Assembly (NCBI RefSeq): GCF_021729035.1
Contig: NZ_JAJSAP010000004.1
Location: 310,001 to 374,000 of the forward strand
Source of the DNA: Microbulbifer sediminum
Lineage (GTDB): Bacteria; Pseudomonadota; Gammaproteobacteria; Pseudomonadales; Cellvibrionaceae
Length of the DNA stretch: 64,000 nucleotides
Direction of reading: 5' to 3'
Shown: in pieces, positions 38,655 to 48,755 of the stretch
Position numbering within the stretch: position 1 is the first letter of the stretch
Layout of the letters: every line of letters starts with the position of its first letter
Notes under the pieces: model-generated
The model's database searches: none
The model's input: the letters and a program-made list of their open reading frames with translations, nothing else
What the model was told of the DNA's origin: nothing
Translations under genes and position numbers: made by a program

Positions 38655-39770
38655 TTACTCCACCGTATCGGTGGTCTCTTCCCCTTCTTCAGCCTCTTCC
38701 CTCGCCTGCCATTCCGCCTGGTGCTCGGTGGTAGGCCAGGCATTCATGATCGCCTTGGCCAGGGTGGCCAGGGGAATCGCAAAGAAGACCCCCCAGAAGC
38801 CCCAAATGCCCCCGAACACCAACACCGCCATGATGATCGCCACCGGGTGGAGGTTGACCGCCTCTGAGAACAACAGCGGCACCAGCACATTGCCGTCGAG
38901 CAGCTGGATAATGCCGTAGGCCAGCATCAGGTAAAGGAACTCGCTGCTGAGCCCCCACTGGAACAGGCCGATTGCCGCCACCGGGATGGTCACTACTGCA
39001 GCGCCGATATAGGGGATCAGAACGCTCAGGCCCACCGCTACCGCCAGCAGAAGTGCGTAGTTGACACCCAGCGCCAGGAAGGCGATATAGCTGACCACAG
39101 CGACAATACCGATCTCAATTACCTTGCCGCGCACATAATTGGCGACCTGGTCGTTCATTTCGTACCAGATCTGGCGCAACATTGGGCGGTGACTGGGGAG
39201 GAATGAAGCACACCAGTTGATCAGTCGGTCAGAATCCATGAGGAAAAAAAACACCAGGATCGGTACCACCACCGCGTAAATCAGGATTCCGGCCAGGATC
39301 GGCAGGTTCGCGATCGAGAAGGTCAACAGGGTCTGGCCGAAGGTACCCAGCTCACTGCCGAGGGTGTTGAAGATTTCCTGGATTTGCGCCGCCGAGACAA
39401 GGGTCGGGAAGCGCTCCGGCAGCAACAGCAACAACTGCTGCCCCTGCTCCACCATGTTGGGCAGCTCGGAAAACAGGCGCACCAGCTGGCGCCAGATTAT
39501 CGGCAGGACGATAAAACCGAGCGCCGCGATAATCCCCACCAGTACCATGCAGGCGGTAGTGACCGCGGCCCAGTGCGGCGCGCCCCATGACTTGAGTCGC
39601 TGGACCATGCCCTGCATCAGGAAGGCGATGATCAGCGCCGCCAGCACCGGAGCCAGGACCTGGCCCAGCGTCGCCAGCACCACCATGGCGCCCACCAACA
39701 ACAGGACCAGCAGGACAACCTCCTCCTGGCTGAAGTAGCGGTTTACCCAGTTGCGTACGATGCTCAGCAT
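38655..39770 (-). CDS. AI-2E family permease (PerM/YdiK-like)
   Basis: A 371-residue multi-pass inner-membrane protein of the AI-2E/TqsA/PerM superfamily. Visible are a paired N-terminal helix region (VVLLVLLLVGAMVVLATLGQVLAPVLAALIIAFLMQGMVQRLK), helix 3 with PIIWRQLVRLFSELP, and the family's late signature (LLLAVAVGLSVLIPYIGAAVVTIPVAAIGLFQWG, ...GNVLVPLLFSEAVNLHPVAIIMAVLVFGGIWGFWGVFFAIPLATLAKAIMNAW). The C-terminal tail is acidic (EEAEEGEETTDTVE). It is transcribed with the TusA-like gene 9 bases upstream. Substrates in this family range from autoinducer-2 to ions. Confidence 0.9.
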   Translation of the reverse strand: MLSIVRNWVNRYFSQEEVVLLVLLLVGAMVVLATLGQVLAPVLAALIIAFLMQGMVQRLKSWGAPHWAAVTTACMVLVGIIAALGFIVLPIIWRQLVRLFSELPNMVEQGQQLLLLLPERFPTLVSAAQIQEIFNTLGSELGTFGQTLLTFSIANLPILAGILIYAVVVPILVFFFLMDSDRLINWCASFLPSHRPMLRQIWYEMNDQVANYVRGKVIEIGIVAVVSYIAFLALGVNYALLLAVAVGLSVLIPYIGAAVVTIPVAAIGLFQWGLSSEFLYLMLAYGIIQLLDGNVLVPLLFSEAVNLHPVAIIMAVLVFGGIWGFWGVFFAIPLATLAKAIMNAWPTTEHQAEWQAREEAEEGEETTDTVE

Positions 39771-39779
39771 AAAATCTCT

Positions 39780-40073
39780 TTATATCCTGTTCGGCTTCCC
39801 GGCAGCCAGCGCACCGGCCCGCAGCCAGTAGTGGAACTCTCCCTGCCGCTGCTCGGCTTTCAGGAGTCCGCGACCGCTCAATTCGGCAAAACTATGGAAA
39901 TCGCGCCAGGAGCCAGGGTCTGTGGCAAGCACACACAGCAGTGCCCCCGCCGGCTGCTCCCGCAGTGCGCGGCGCATGGCCAGCAACGGCTGCGGGCACG
40001 GCAGGCCGCGACCATCCACGACCACCGACTGCTCGCCATCCAGGCTGTATTCGCACGCGCTGCCTGCGTTCAT
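39780..40073 (-). CDS. TusA/SirA-like sulfur-carrier protein
   Basis: A 97-residue cytoplasmic protein with the CPxP motif GLPCPQPLLAMRRAL, whose Cys carries a persulfide in TusA-family proteins. The ATG at 40073 has AGAGGG just upstream; a GTG one codon before is possible. The C-terminal half (DPGSWRDFHSFAELSGRGLL) is the divergent form seen for the Pseudomonas homologue next to nadA and bepA, which I recall as involved in molybdenum-enzyme sulfur supply. It is followed closely by the AI-2E permease gene and is divergent from the M48 protease. Confidence 0.88.
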   Translation of the reverse strand: MNAGSACEYSLDGEQSVVVDGRGLPCPQPLLAMRRALREQPAGALLCVLATDPGSWRDFHSFAELSGRGLLKAEQRQGEFHYWLRAGALAAGKPNRI

Positions 40074-40309
40074 CACCCTCTAACCCTCATTACCAGGGGG
40101 CGCAGTATAACGCGCTTTCCCCACGGAAATCGCTGCTCGGTCACGCCCGGCAGATCCGCAGCCACCGGCCTGCGCCGGCAACCGGTCGGTCATTTATAGC
40201 GGAAACGCGAACCATTCATCGTCTGACTGGTCAAAACCTCGACAGTTCAACCGACTTGCGTATAGAGTTGGAACCGTATGAGGCGCAATCAAGCGGGCAG
40301 TATCCATTC

Positions 40310-41842
40310 ATGACCGAGTTTCCCCTCCCCCAGTACCGATCCCGATCCTCCAGGTGCGGCCGGACTGCACCACGCTCGCTCTGGCGCCGGCTCTGTGCGC
40401 TGGTGGCACCGCTGGGACTGGGCCTGGCGCTGGGCAGCGCGCCCCTGGCCGCCACCGCGCAGGACGACGACGGGATTCGCCTGCCGCAGCTCGGCGATGC
40501 CAGCAGCGGCGTGGTTTCCCGGGCGCGGGAGAAGGAGCTGGGCCAGATGTGGCTGCGCATGTTCCGCAGCCAGGTTCGCACCTCAAATGACGCGCTATTG
40601 CAGCAGTATGTAGAGAACACCCTGCAGGACCTGGCGGAGCACGCCCCCCTGGAAGACAAGTCGCTGGACGTGGTAGTGGTCAAGAACGAGACCATGAACG
40701 CCTTTGCCGTCCCGGGCGGCGTCGTTGGTGTGCACACCGGCCTGTTCCTGTTTGCCGAGAACGAGGACCAGTTTGCCTCGGTCCTGGCACACGAGCTGGC
40801 GCACCTCAGCCAGCGACACTACGCCCGCACCCTGGAAGCCAAGCGCAATAGCACCCTGCCCACACTGGCAGGCATGCTCGGTGCGCTGGTACTGGCGGCA
40901 ACCGCAGGGGGCGATGCCGGCCTGGCGGCCATGACCGCAACCCAGGCCGCAGCACTGGACAGCCAGCTGCGCTTCTCGCGCCAGAATGAACAGGAAGCAG
41001 ACCGCGTGGGTATCGAGACCCTGGCCAAAGCGGGCATGGACCCGGAGGCGGCCGGGGAAATGTTCGAGCAGATGCTCAAGGCAACCCGCTACTACCGGCG
41101 CCCACCGGAATTCCTGCTCACCCACCCGGTGACCGAAAAACGGATTGCAGACGCAAAGCTACGGGCCAGCCGGATGCCGGATACCCGCCCCAATGACAAT
41201 CGCGAATATCACCTGATGCGTGCCCGTATCCGCGTGGCGGCAGAGGCCACACCGCAACAGGCGGTGAAGCGCTTCCAGGCAGAGTTGCGCGGCGTCAATG
41301 ACAATGAGGACGCGGCACGTTACGGCCTGGCCCTTGCCCAGACCGCTGCGGGCAAGCCGGACAACGCCCTCGAGACCCTGCAACCGCTGCTGGACCGCGA
41401 GCCGCACAAGGCGGCGTTTGTACTTGCCCGGGCCGACATCGATGTGACCCGCCATGCATACGACAGCGCCATCCGGCGCCTCGACAACGCCCTGGAACGC
41501 AATCCGGGTGACCACGCCCTGACCATGGGCCTCGCCAATGCGCACTTCAAGGCCGGCAACTACCTGGCCGCAGAGCGCATCCTGGAAAAACACAGCCGCA
41601 CCCGCAAGAAGGACCCGTCAGTCTGGTACCTGCTCGCAGAAACCCACGGGCTTGCGGGCGACATCGTCGGCGTCCACGAGGCCCGCGCCGAGTATTACAT
41701 CCTCAACGGGGTCTTCGACAAGGCGCTGCAGCACCTGCGCCACGGCATGCGCCTGGCCAAGAATAACTACCAGACCCATGCCATCCTGGAACAGCGCTTC
41801 AAGGATGTGGTGGCCATGCAACAGAAAGCCAAGGAACTCTGA
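40310..41842 (+). CDS. bepA: M48 family periplasmic metalloprotease / chaperone (BepA-like)
   Basis: A 510-residue periplasmic protein that assists and cleans up outer-membrane protein (BAM, LptD) assembly. It has an N-terminal signal (hydrophobic about 27-49, ending ATAQ), a zinc-metalloprotease domain with HELAH (H161, E162, H165) and third ligand E229 (NEQEADRVG), then tetratricopeptide repeats (about 280-500). The ATG at 40310 is taken because the upstream extension lacks signal-peptide character, though its ribosome binding site is weak. It is divergent from the tusA-like gene, as in Pseudomonas. Confidence 0.92.
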   Translation: MTEFPLPQYRSRSSRCGRTAPRSLWRRLCALVAPLGLGLALGSAPLAATAQDDDGIRLPQLGDASSGVVSRAREKELGQMWLRMFRSQVRTSNDALLQQYVENTLQDLAEHAPLEDKSLDVVVVKNETMNAFAVPGGVVGVHTGLFLFAENEDQFASVLAHELAHLSQRHYARTLEAKRNSTLPTLAGMLGALVLAATAGGDAGLAAMTATQAAALDSQLRFSRQNEQEADRVGIETLAKAGMDPEAAGEMFEQMLKATRYYRRPPEFLLTHPVTEKRIADAKLRASRMPDTRPNDNREYHLMRARIRVAAEATPQQAVKRFQAELRGVNDNEDAARYGLALAQTAAGKPDNALETLQPLLDREPHKAAFVLARADIDVTRHAYDSAIRRLDNALERNPGDHALTMGLANAHFKAGNYLAAERILEKHSRTRKKDPSVWYLLAETHGLAGDIVGVHEARAEYYILNGVFDKALQHLRHGMRLAKNNYQTHAILEQRFKDVVAMQQKAKEL

Positions 41843-42019
41843 GGCCGCTCAACGGGGCCACCGAAATCGGCCGCGCCGTGCGTGGCACAGCCGGATTCAC
41901 AGGCAGCAAGTCACCGGGAGGGATTCATTCGCTTTTTGGGGCCCTCAGCCGCTCCGCCAGAGCGGGCGATTGCGGCTTACCCGGCGCATGCCGGTCCCGG
42001 GGAGGACAGTGCCTGACCC

Positions 42020-43075
42020 TTAGTCGAGGGGCTTACGGAAGTCGAGCATGCGCTGCAGGGGCTTCATGGCGCGCTTGCCGAGTTCGGGGTCCACAAGTAT
42101 CTCGTTGTCGCCGCGTTCCAGCACCCCGCACAGGTTTTCCAGCGAATTCATCGCCATCCACGGGCAGTTGGCGCAGCTGCGGCAGGTAGCACCGGCGCCC
42201 GCGGTGGGGGCTACGATCAGCTCCTTGTCCGGGCACTCCTTCTGCATCTTGTAGAAAATGCCCTGGTCCGTGGCGACGATAAAGCGCTTCTCGGGGCGCG
42301 TGCGGGCCGCATTGATAATCTGCGAGGTCGAGCCCACCACGTCCGCCAGCTCCACTACGGCCGCCGGCGACTCCGGATGCACCAGCACCACCGCATCCGG
42401 GTAGAGCGCCTTCAGGTCCGCCACCCCCTTGGCCTTGAACTCCTCGTGCACGATGCACGAGCCATTCCACAACAGCACGTCGGCACCGGTCTCACGCTGC
42501 ACGTAGCTGCCCAGGTGCTTGTCAGGCGCCCACAGGATCTTCTCTCCCCGCTCGTCCAGGTACTCGACCACATCGAGGGCGATACTGGAAGTCACCACCC
42601 AGTCCGCACGGGCCTTTACCGCGGCGGAAGTATTGGCATAGACCACCACAGTCCGGTCCGGATGGGCATCACAGAAAGCGGCGAACTCTTCCGGGGGACA
42701 ACCGAGGTCGAGGGAACAGGTGGCCTCCAGGGTCGGCATCAACACCCGCTTGTTGGGCGTGAGGATCTTGGCGGTCTCACCCATGAACTTGACCCCCGCG
42801 ACAATCAGCGTATCCGCCTGGTGCTCGGCGCCGAAGCGGGCCATTTCCAGGGAATCGGACACACAGCCGCCGGTCTCCTCGGCGAGCGCCTGGATCAGGG
42901 GGTCGGTGTAGTAGTGCGCCACCAGCACTGCATTCTGCTCTTTCAGCAGGCGCTTGATACGCTCGCGCCACAGCTCCAGCTCTTCTTCGCTGTACTGGTG
43001 TACGGCGGGTTCCGCCAGGTGCGCCTGGACCAGGGAACGCGAATCGATAGTCTGGGGTTTCTGACTCATAGACAC
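42020..43075 (-). CDS. nadA: Quinolinate synthase A
   Basis: A 351-residue cytoplasmic [4Fe-4S] enzyme condensing iminoaspartate with dihydroxyacetone phosphate to quinolinate in NAD synthesis. The three cluster cysteines sit in the expected places: ATCSLDLGC (first Cys, 120), GSCIVHEEF, and [14 protein letters not shown]. The N-terminal [19 protein letters not shown] block is typical. It is a single gene; nadB is not in the window. It ends convergent with the M48 protease gene, 177 bases apart. Confidence 0.96.
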   Translation of the reverse strand: MSMSQKPQTIDSRSLVQAHLAEPAVHQYSEEELELWRERIKRLLKEQNAVLVAHYYTDPLIQALAEETGGCVSDSLEMARFGAEHQADTLIVAGVKFMGETAKILTPNKRVLMPTLEATCSLDLGCPPEEFAAFCDAHPDRTVVVYANTSAAVKARADWVVTSSIALDVVEYLDERGEKILWAPDKHLGSYVQRETGADVLLWNGSCIVHEEFKAKGVADLKALYPDAVVLVHPESPAAVVELADVVGSTSQIINAARTRPEKRFIVATDQGIFYKMQKECPDKELIVAPTAGAGATCRSCANCPWMAMNSLENLCGVLERGDNEILVDPELGKRAMKPLQRMLDFRKPLD

Positions 43076-43238
43076 CTTCGGGCGGCGATAAACCGCGCAT
43101 TATAGCGCGCTGCAGCCGGGCCTTCCGACTGCGCAAATCCATTTTAACGTATGCTGCACCGTGTCCGGCGGCGGCTCACAGGCCATCATACAGGGGCAGA
43201 TACACAAAGGGCCGCCCTGCGGCAGCCCTCTGGAAAGA

Positions 43239-43314
43239 TGGTGGGTCGTGCTGGATTCGAACCAGCGACCAATTGGTTAAAAGCCAACTGCTCTACCAAC
43301 TGAGCTAACGACCC
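43239..43314 (-). tRNA. tRNA-Lys (UUU), copy 1
   Basis: 76 nucleotides with encoded CCA. The minus-strand reading starts GGGTCGTTAGCTCAGTTGGT. The acceptor stem GGGTCGT pairs with ACGACCC, the anticodon loop is CTTTTAA and the T-arm is TTCGAATC. It resembles E. coli tRNA-Lys closely. It is nearly identical to the second copy 126 bases upstream. Confidence 0.97.
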
Positions 43315-43328
43315 CGAAAGTGGTGCGT

Positions 43329-43356
43329 ATCTTACTGATCTGTTACCAAAAAACAA
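43329..43356 (-). promoter_or_regulatory. Promoter of tRNA-Lys copy 1
   Basis: On the minus strand TTGTTT (43356-43351), a 16-base spacer and TAAGAT (43334-43329), 14 bases before the tRNA. The same -10 box sits in an 18-base block (TGCGTATCTTACTGATCT) repeated before copy 2. Confidence 0.6.
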
Positions 43357-43404
43357 ATCTTTATCACCGCGCCCTGCGACCGCTAACAGGCGCCAGGCGG
43401 GCAA

Positions 43405-43434
43405 TAAAAAAGGCCGCCTGCAGGCGGCCCTTCG
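43405..43434 (-). terminator. Terminator of tRNA-Lys copy 2
   Basis: On the minus strand GGGCCGCCTGCAGGCGGCC forms a hairpin followed by a T-run (A-run at about 43407-43412 on the plus strand), just after the CCA end of the second tRNA. Confidence 0.8.
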
Positions 43435-43440
43435 AAAATA

Positions 43441-43516
43441 TGGTGGGTCGTGCTGGATTCGAACCAGCGACCAATTGGTTAAAAGCCAACTGCTCTACCA
43501 ACTGAGCTAACGACCC
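43441..43516 (-). tRNA. tRNA-Lys (UUU), copy 2
   Basis: 76 nucleotides with CCA, same sequence as copy 1 over the whole gene by eye. It has its own upstream promoter-like element (TTGTGT-16-TAAGAT at 43572-43545) and its own terminator, so the two genes look like a tandem duplication of a complete transcription unit. Confidence 0.97.
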
Positions 43517-43544
43517 TTAAATGCCTCAATGTGAGGAGCTGCGT

Positions 43545-43572
43545 ATCTTACTGATCTATTTCCGAAACACAA
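43545..43572 (-). promoter_or_regulatory. Promoter of tRNA-Lys copy 2
   Basis: On the minus strand TTGTGT (43572-43567), a 16-base spacer and TAAGAT (43550-43545), within the same 18-base repeated block as copy 1. Confidence 0.6.
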
Positions 43573-43635
43573 TACCTGGCAGAAAAAAAATGTAGAGAAT
43601 TGAACGGCTTACGCCCTCCCCCCGCCATTTTCCGG

Positions 43636-44316
43636 TCAGGTCCCGGCATAGACCGTGGGGTCGTCCAGCCCCGCCTCGGCAAAACCGGCGGCCCGCAGGC
43701 GGCAACTGTCGCAGCGGCCGCAGGCAGTGCCGTCAGGCTGCGCCTGGTAACAGGACACAGTTAAACTGTAGTCGACTCCCAGCCCGGTTCCGACCCTGAC
43801 GATATCCGCCTTGCTCATATTCATCAGCGGCGCCCGGATACTCAGGTGATTGCCCTCGACCCCTGCGCGGGTGGCCAGGTTGGCCATCTTCTCGAAAGCC
43901 TCGATATATTCCGGCCGGCAGTCAGGATAGCCCGAATAGTCCACCGCGTTGACCCCGACAAAGATATCCCGGGCGCCCAGCACTTCCGCCCAGCCGAGCG
44001 CGATCGACAGGAATACAGTGTTGCGCGCCGGGACATAGGTCACCGGGATGCCCCCGGTTTGCTCCTCAGGCACATCGATACCGTCATCGGTCAGCGCTGA
44101 ACCGCCTATCGTCCGCAGGTCCAGGGACACCACCTTGTGCTCGCGGGCACCCAGGTCAGCAGCGACCCGCTTCGCGGCCAGCAACTCCGCCTGGTGCCGC
44201 TGGCCGTAGTCAAAGCCCAGGGCATAGCACTCATAGCCCTCCTCGCGAGCCATGGCCAGTACCGTGGCCGAATCCAATCCCCCGGACAGCAGCACTACCG
44301 CTTTCTTCGCTGTCAT
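43636..44316 (-). CDS. queC: 7-cyano-7-deazaguanine (preQ0) synthase
   Basis: A 226-residue ATP-dependent enzyme converting 7-carboxy-7-deazaguanine plus ammonia to preQ0 in queuosine synthesis. It has the PP-loop SGGLDSAT (11-18) and a C-terminal zinc site ([17 protein letters not shown]). The ATG at 44316 ([13 protein letters not shown]) has AGAGG upstream; the longer frame overlaps queE and is not used. It lies 58 bases downstream of queE in the same direction and just upstream of the tRNA-Lys genes, as in Pseudomonas. Confidence 0.96.
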   Translation of the reverse strand: MTAKKAVVLLSGGLDSATVLAMAREEGYECYALGFDYGQRHQAELLAAKRVAADLGAREHKVVSLDLRTIGGSALTDDGIDVPEEQTGGIPVTYVPARNTVFLSIALGWAEVLGARDIFVGVNAVDYSGYPDCRPEYIEAFEKMANLATRAGVEGNHLSIRAPLMNMSKADIVRVGTGLGVDYSLTVSCYQAQPDGTACGRCDSCRLRAAGFAEAGLDDPTVYAGT

Positions 44317-44374
44317 CTTAACCTCTCTTCCCATCCGAAAGTTTCCATTGCCAGACCGACCACCAGCGACCGGA

Positions 44375-45034
44375 TCAGACGCCCGGGATATCTCCCCACA
44401 GAATTTTATGCAGCTGTAGCTGCATGCGCACCGGCAGGCCATCCTCCAGGATCCACTCCGCCAGCTGCCGTGCCGGCAACTGCTCGTAACTCGGTGAGAA
44501 GAGCACCTCGCCGACCCGCTCCGGGAGCCGGTACTGGTCCAGGGTGAACCTGGCCCAGTCGTAATCCGCGCGATCACAGATCACGAACTTGACCTGATCG
44601 TCATTGGTGAGGGCGTCGATATTGGCCATGCGGTTGCGGTGTTGCTCGCCGGAAGCCGGGGTCTTGAGGTCCACGACCCGGGATACGCGAGCATCCACAT
44701 CCTCCACGGGCATGGCCCCGCTGGTCTCCAGCGATACCCTGTAGCCGGCATCGCACAGTGCGGTCAGCAGCGGCAGGCAGTTCGGCTGGGCCAGCGGCTC
44801 GCCACCGGTGACACAGACATACCGTGCCGGGTACTCCTGAACCTTCTGCAGGATATCTGCCAGGCTCATGCGCTCACCGCCATAGAAGGCGTATTCCGAA
44901 TCGCAGTAGGTGCAGCGCAGCGGGCAGCCGGTGAGTCGTACAAACACGGTTGGCAGCCCGGCGTCACGGGCCTCACCCTGCAGGGAGTAAAAGATCTCGC
45001 TGATCCGCAGTGACTCTTGGGAAAGATCAGTCAT
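44375..45034 (-). CDS. queE: 7-carboxy-7-deazaguanine synthase, radical SAM
   Basis: A 219-residue radical SAM enzyme that contracts 6-carboxytetrahydropterin to 7-carboxy-7-deazaguanine. The cluster motif is C-x3-C-x2-C as CPLRCTYC, followed by the GGEPL SAM-binding motif ([10 protein letters not shown]). The ATG at 45034 (MTDLSQ) has GAGAG upstream. It precedes queC. The preceding [20 protein letters not shown] is typical of QueE. Confidence 0.95.
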   Translation of the reverse strand: MTDLSQESLRISEIFYSLQGEARDAGLPTVFVRLTGCPLRCTYCDSEYAFYGGERMSLADILQKVQEYPARYVCVTGGEPLAQPNCLPLLTALCDAGYRVSLETSGAMPVEDVDARVSRVVDLKTPASGEQHRNRMANIDALTNDDQVKFVICDRADYDWARFTLDQYRLPERVGEVLFSPSYEQLPARQLAEWILEDGLPVRMQLQLHKILWGDIPGV

Positions 45035-45109
45035 ATTCTCTCGTCTGTAGACCGGCGCCACCGGGACTCCAGTGGCTAACAGCAATTTACCGGCCCATAA
45101 AATAAGAAA

Positions 45110-45137
45110 CGCCCGGGCGGCAGGCCGTCCGGGCGCG
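45110..45137 (-). terminator. Terminator of the tol-pal operon
   Basis: CGCCCGG / GCGGCAGGCCGT / CCGGGCG hairpin. On the minus strand it is followed by a T-rich tail (GTTTCTTATTTTA). It lies between cpoB and queE. Confidence 0.75.
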
Positions 45138-45216
45138 GAATCATAGAGCTTTTATGGTCAAAAAACCAGCGATCAGCTTTCCGGGAGCTCAGCCTGGAAA
45201 CTGGTCCGGGCGGCAA

Positions 45217-46050
45217 TCAGAGGTTTTGCTCCAGGTATTTCTTCGCCAGCTTGGCAGCGCGGGCATCGCTTGCGGCTACCTGCTCCAGGAGCTCCCTGGC
45301 CTTCTGGTTGTCACCCAGCTGGTGGTACACCGTACCCAGCTTGTATCGGCCGTCCCACACTTTATTGGATTCAGGGTAGCCATCCAGCAACGCGGTAAAC
45401 CACTCCCGCGCCTCTTCCAGGTTACCCTGCACCAGCGCTATCTCACCCAGCCAGTAATTGGCATTCGGCGCGTACTTGCCGTTGGGGTACTCTTCCAGGA
45501 GCTTCTTGAACTCGGTGCTGGCTGCGGCGAAATCGCCCTCGCGGGCGAGCCCGAAACTGGACTGGTAGCGCTCACGCTCATCATCACTGGCATCCGGGCC
45601 ACCTGTGCCCACCGCCCCACCGGCGCTGCCGGATAGCGCAGCAGCGTCGTCACCGGCCGGCGGCTGGTCTGCCGGGGCGGCCCCGGACAGGCGCGCTATG
45701 CGGCGGTCCAGGTCCATATAGTCTTCGGTGCGCTGCTGTTTGAGGCGCTTGACCTCGTGGCGCAGCTCTTCCACAGCCCCCCGCAATTCCGCCACTTCCT
45801 GCTGCAGGACCTGCATTTGATAGTAAGCGTCGGCCTGGGGATTACCCTGGGCGCGGGGGCGAGCGGAAACCGGCGCGCGCGCAGTTCGCGCGTCTGCGTA
45901 AGTGGAATCCTGCTCATAGGCGGGCGCCGCGTTGCCGCTGTCGTTACCCAGCTCGACAATCGGCGCCTGCGAAAAAACGGGCGAAGCCGCAGCCATTATG
46001 GCTGCGGCAATCGCGACTTTCTTGAGAGAAAATCGAGTCGTAAAGTTCAT
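45217..46050 (-). CDS. cpoB: Tol-Pal associated periplasmic protein CpoB (YbgF)
   Basis: A 277-residue periplasmic protein coordinating peptidoglycan synthesis with outer-membrane constriction. It has a signal peptide (1-27, ending PVFSQA), an N-terminal coiled coil for trimerisation (about 78-115, QVLQQEVAELRGAVEELRHEVKRLKQQ), a Gly/Ala/Ser-rich linker (about 125-150), and tetratricopeptide repeats (about 155-275). It is the last gene of tolQ-tolR-tolA-tolB-pal-cpoB. Confidence 0.94.
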   Translation of the reverse strand: MNFTTRFSLKKVAIAAAIMAAASPVFSQAPIVELGNDSGNAAPAYEQDSTYADARTARAPVSARPRAQGNPQADAYYQMQVLQQEVAELRGAVEELRHEVKRLKQQRTEDYMDLDRRIARLSGAAPADQPPAGDDAAALSGSAGGAVGTGGPDASDDERERYQSSFGLAREGDFAAASTEFKKLLEEYPNGKYAPNANYWLGEIALVQGNLEEAREWFTALLDGYPESNKVWDGRYKLGTVYHQLGDNQKARELLEQVAASDARAAKLAKKYLEQNL

Positions 46051-46064
46051 CGCAATATAGGCAA

Positions 46065-46547
46065 TTACTTAACGATTACTACACGACGGTTCTGGGCGCG
46101 GGCGCTCTCGTTGGAACCCGGAACAGCCGGACGCTCCTCACCGTAGCTGATCACTTCCAGGGAAGCGGCATCGACACCCTGCAGTACCAGGAAGTCACGA
46201 ACGGCGTTGGCACGACGCTCACCCAGGGCCAGGTTGTATTCACGGGTACCCAGCTCGTCGGCGTGACCTTCCAGACGAACGTTCTGGGCGCTGTCACGCA
46301 GGCGGTCAGCGTGGGCAATCAGCAGCTCGCGGGTTTCCGGCTTCAGCAGGGACTCGTCAAAGTCGAAGTAGACAACGTTGTCCAGCGGCACTGCGGTTTC
46401 CGGCTCCGGCGCGGTGTCAACAACCGGCTCGGTGGGCTGTTCTACCATCTGCTGCTGGGCAGTGTCGTCGGTGTCGGTGCTGGAACAGCCAGCCATTACA
46501 GCCAGAACGCAAGCCAGGCCAAGACCAGTTTTTACTGATTTAAACAT
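46065..46547 (-). CDS. pal: Peptidoglycan-associated lipoprotein
   Basis: A 160-residue outer-membrane lipoprotein anchoring the envelope to peptidoglycan. The ATG at 46547 (MFKSVKTG) has GGAG seven bases upstream; a TTG two codons earlier is rejected. Lipobox VMAGC puts the lipidated Cys at 21. The OmpA-like domain (about 55-160) has FDFDESLLKPE, EGHADELGTREYN-type binding residues and the final RAQNRRVVIVK. Confidence 0.96.
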   Translation of the reverse strand: MFKSVKTGLGLACVLAVMAGCSSTDTDDTAQQQMVEQPTEPVVDTAPEPETAVPLDNVVYFDFDESLLKPETRELLIAHADRLRDSAQNVRLEGHADELGTREYNLALGERRANAVRDFLVLQGVDAASLEVISYGEERPAVPGSNESARAQNRRVVIVK

Positions 46548-46660
46548 AAGCAACTCCGCTTTTAAGTGTTATCGAGAAATCCACAAGGTTCAGATTTTGT
46601 CTATTTTTTACAACTGCGACCGATACGCCAGTCACAAACAGCGCGTCGGGCAGGCCCCAA

Positions 46661-47956
46661 TCAGTCGAAATAGGGCGACCAGGCCGGTTCGCGTACATCC
46701 CCGCTACGAGAGGGCAGCCTGTACTTCACCCCGGCATCCAGCGAAACCGCAGCCAGAATACCTTTGTCCCCACGCTTGGTGGCGTACATCAGCATGGCAC
46801 CGTTGGGGGCAATGCTGGGGGACTCATCCAGACGCGTTTCCGTGAGGACTCGCATCCTGCCGGAAACGATATCCATCGTGGCAATAGTGAACACCCCCCT
46901 GCTCCGATGGACCATCACCAGCGTCTTACCGTCGGGAGAGACCCGCGGCCTCGCGTTGTAGTCGCCATCGAAGGTTAAGCGGTCTACTTGACCGGTGGCA
47001 AGGGTCAATTGGTAAATTTGTGGTTTACCTCCCCTATCTGAGGTGAAAACCAGTGATTTACCATCCGGCATCCAGTTCGGCTCGGTATCGATGGAGAAGT
47101 GTCGGGTCAAACGGGTGAACTTGCCACTGCGCAGATCCAGCACATAAATCTCCGGATTACCGTCCTTCGACAGCACCATTGCCAGCTTGCTCCCGTCCGG
47201 CGACCAGGTGGGCGAGCTGTTGATCCCCTTGAAGTTGGTCAACTGCTGGCGCGCACCGGTACGCAGGTTTTCACGGAAAATCGCCGGCCGCCCGGTTTCG
47301 AACGATACATAGGCCACTTCCTGGCCATCCGGTGACCACATCGGAGACATCACCGGCTCGCTGAAGCGACGAATCACTTTCGGGCGCGCACCGTCGATGT
47401 CCGACCTGACCAGCGAATAGCTGGGCCGGCCACCGCGCCGTTCCTCCTGCACGTAGATCATCTCCGTGGAGAAGGCGCCCCGGATCCCGGTAATCGCCTC
47501 ATAGATCTCGTCTGCCGCGCGGTGGGCAATATCCCGCAGCTGGCGACTGCCGCCACTGACCTGCTTGGTGAACATGGTCTGCCGTCCAAAGATGTTCACC
47601 AGGTCGAAGGTCAACAGGTAGCCGCTTGCCTGGGGCTCTATACGACCGGTAACGACGTATTCAGTTCCCAGGATTCGCCAATCCCGGAAAATTACTTCAT
47701 CCGGCGCCTTGGGGAATGACAGCATGTCCTCCTTGGGCACCGGCGCAAACAGGCCACTGCGGCGCAGGTCGGCGGAAATGATATCCGAGACATCCTCCGA
47801 CAGTACCCCGGTACCGGTAAAAGCGAAGGGAGCCACGGCGATGGGCGTGGGGTCGTCGATACCGCTGGTGATATCCACCACCAGCTGGGCCCGCGCGCTC
47901 AGGCTGAGCGAGGCGACGACGAGTACAGATACGAGCTTCAGTAGGTTCTTTATCAT
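46661..47956 (-). CDS. tolB: Tol-Pal periplasmic beta-propeller protein
   Basis: A 431-residue periplasmic protein with a signal peptide (1-23, ending LSARA), an N-terminal alpha/beta domain, then a six-bladed propeller. Repeats of the type SPDGxxxxY/M are clear ([51 protein letters not shown]). Its start overlaps the tolA stop as a 4-base ATGA. It relays TolA energy to Pal. Confidence 0.96.
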   Translation of the reverse strand: MIKNLLKLVSVLVVASLSLSARAQLVVDITSGIDDPTPIAVAPFAFTGTGVLSEDVSDIISADLRRSGLFAPVPKEDMLSFPKAPDEVIFRDWRILGTEYVVTGRIEPQASGYLLTFDLVNIFGRQTMFTKQVSGGSRQLRDIAHRAADEIYEAITGIRGAFSTEMIYVQEERRGGRPSYSLVRSDIDGARPKVIRRFSEPVMSPMWSPDGQEVAYVSFETGRPAIFRENLRTGARQQLTNFKGINSSPTWSPDGSKLAMVLSKDGNPEIYVLDLRSGKFTRLTRHFSIDTEPNWMPDGKSLVFTSDRGGKPQIYQLTLATGQVDRLTFDGDYNARPRVSPDGKTLVMVHRSRGVFTIATMDIVSGRMRVLTETRLDESPSIAPNGAMLMYATKRGDKGILAAVSLDAGVKYRLPSRSGDVREPAWSPYFD

Positions 47957-48735
47957 TGGCGCAGATCTTCGACTCGGAAATTCAATAGGGTTGTTCGTAC
48001 TTCACGCTCAAACACCGCCGGCTCCTTGCGGGCCAGGTCCGCCACTTCCGGGAATGTCTCAACCCGGCGGATGGCCGTAAGCACCGAGCGGTCAAGCGCG
48101 GCATTACCACTACCTTCTACGATGTTCGCCGCGACAACGCGGCCGGTGGGGACAAAGTTGATCTTGACCACCGTCAACATACCGTTGCGCGCGCTCGGCG
48201 GGCGGCTCCAGACCGACTCGATCCGCTGCTGGATCGCCTGTGCCACGGACATCACCGCCTGGGCATCCTCGCGTGCATCCAGTAACTCTTCCTCTTCTTC
48301 CAGCGCCTCCTCGAATGCGCTCTTGCGCTCCTGCTCGAGCTGCTCTTTGCGCTCGCGCTCCTTGCGCTCTTTTTCCTTGCGGGCCTTTTCCTCGGCGGCC
48401 TTGCGCTTGCGCTCGGCCTCGGCCTTACGCTTCTTCTCGGCCTCTTGTTTCTTCTTTCTCTCCAGAGCGGCGCGGCGCTCGCGCTCGGCTTCCGCCTCGC
48501 GCTGGCGCTGCAATTCCTGCTGGCGGCGCTTCTCGCGTATATCTACCTTTGGCGGGGCCTTCTTCTGCTTGACTGTGGCCTCAACGGTAACCAACTTGGC
48601 CTGCACAAACTTTGGCATTTGCCGCTTCTCGGGCTCGCTCGAAGCCTCCCAGCCCAGCGTCAGCACGGCGATCAGCAGGCCGTGGAAGGCCAGGCTGGCG
48701 ACCACGGGCAGGATATAGGAGCTGGCGTTATTCAT
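47953..48735 (-). CDS. tolA: Tol-Pal energy-transducing protein TolA
   Basis: A 260-residue inner-membrane protein. It has an N-terminal helix (about 8-27, [20 protein letters not shown]), a long charged alpha-helical domain II of Lys, Arg and Glu repeats (about 55-145), and a C-terminal globular domain that reaches to TolB/Pal ([35 protein letters not shown]). At 260 residues it is shorter than E. coli TolA (421), mainly in domain II. Confidence 0.95.
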   Translation of the reverse strand: MNNASSYILPVVASLAFHGLLIAVLTLGWEASSEPEKRQMPKFVQAKLVTVEATVKQKKAPPKVDIREKRRQQELQRQREAEAERERRAALERKKKQEAEKKRKAEAERKRKAAEEKARKEKERKERERKEQLEQERKSAFEEALEEEEELLDAREDAQAVMSVAQAIQQRIESVWSRPPSARNGMLTVVKINFVPTGRVVAANIVEGSGNAALDRSVLTAIRRVETFPEVADLARKEPAVFEREVRTTLLNFRVEDLRQ

Positions 48736-48755
48736 AATGCTCGCTCACGCCACCC

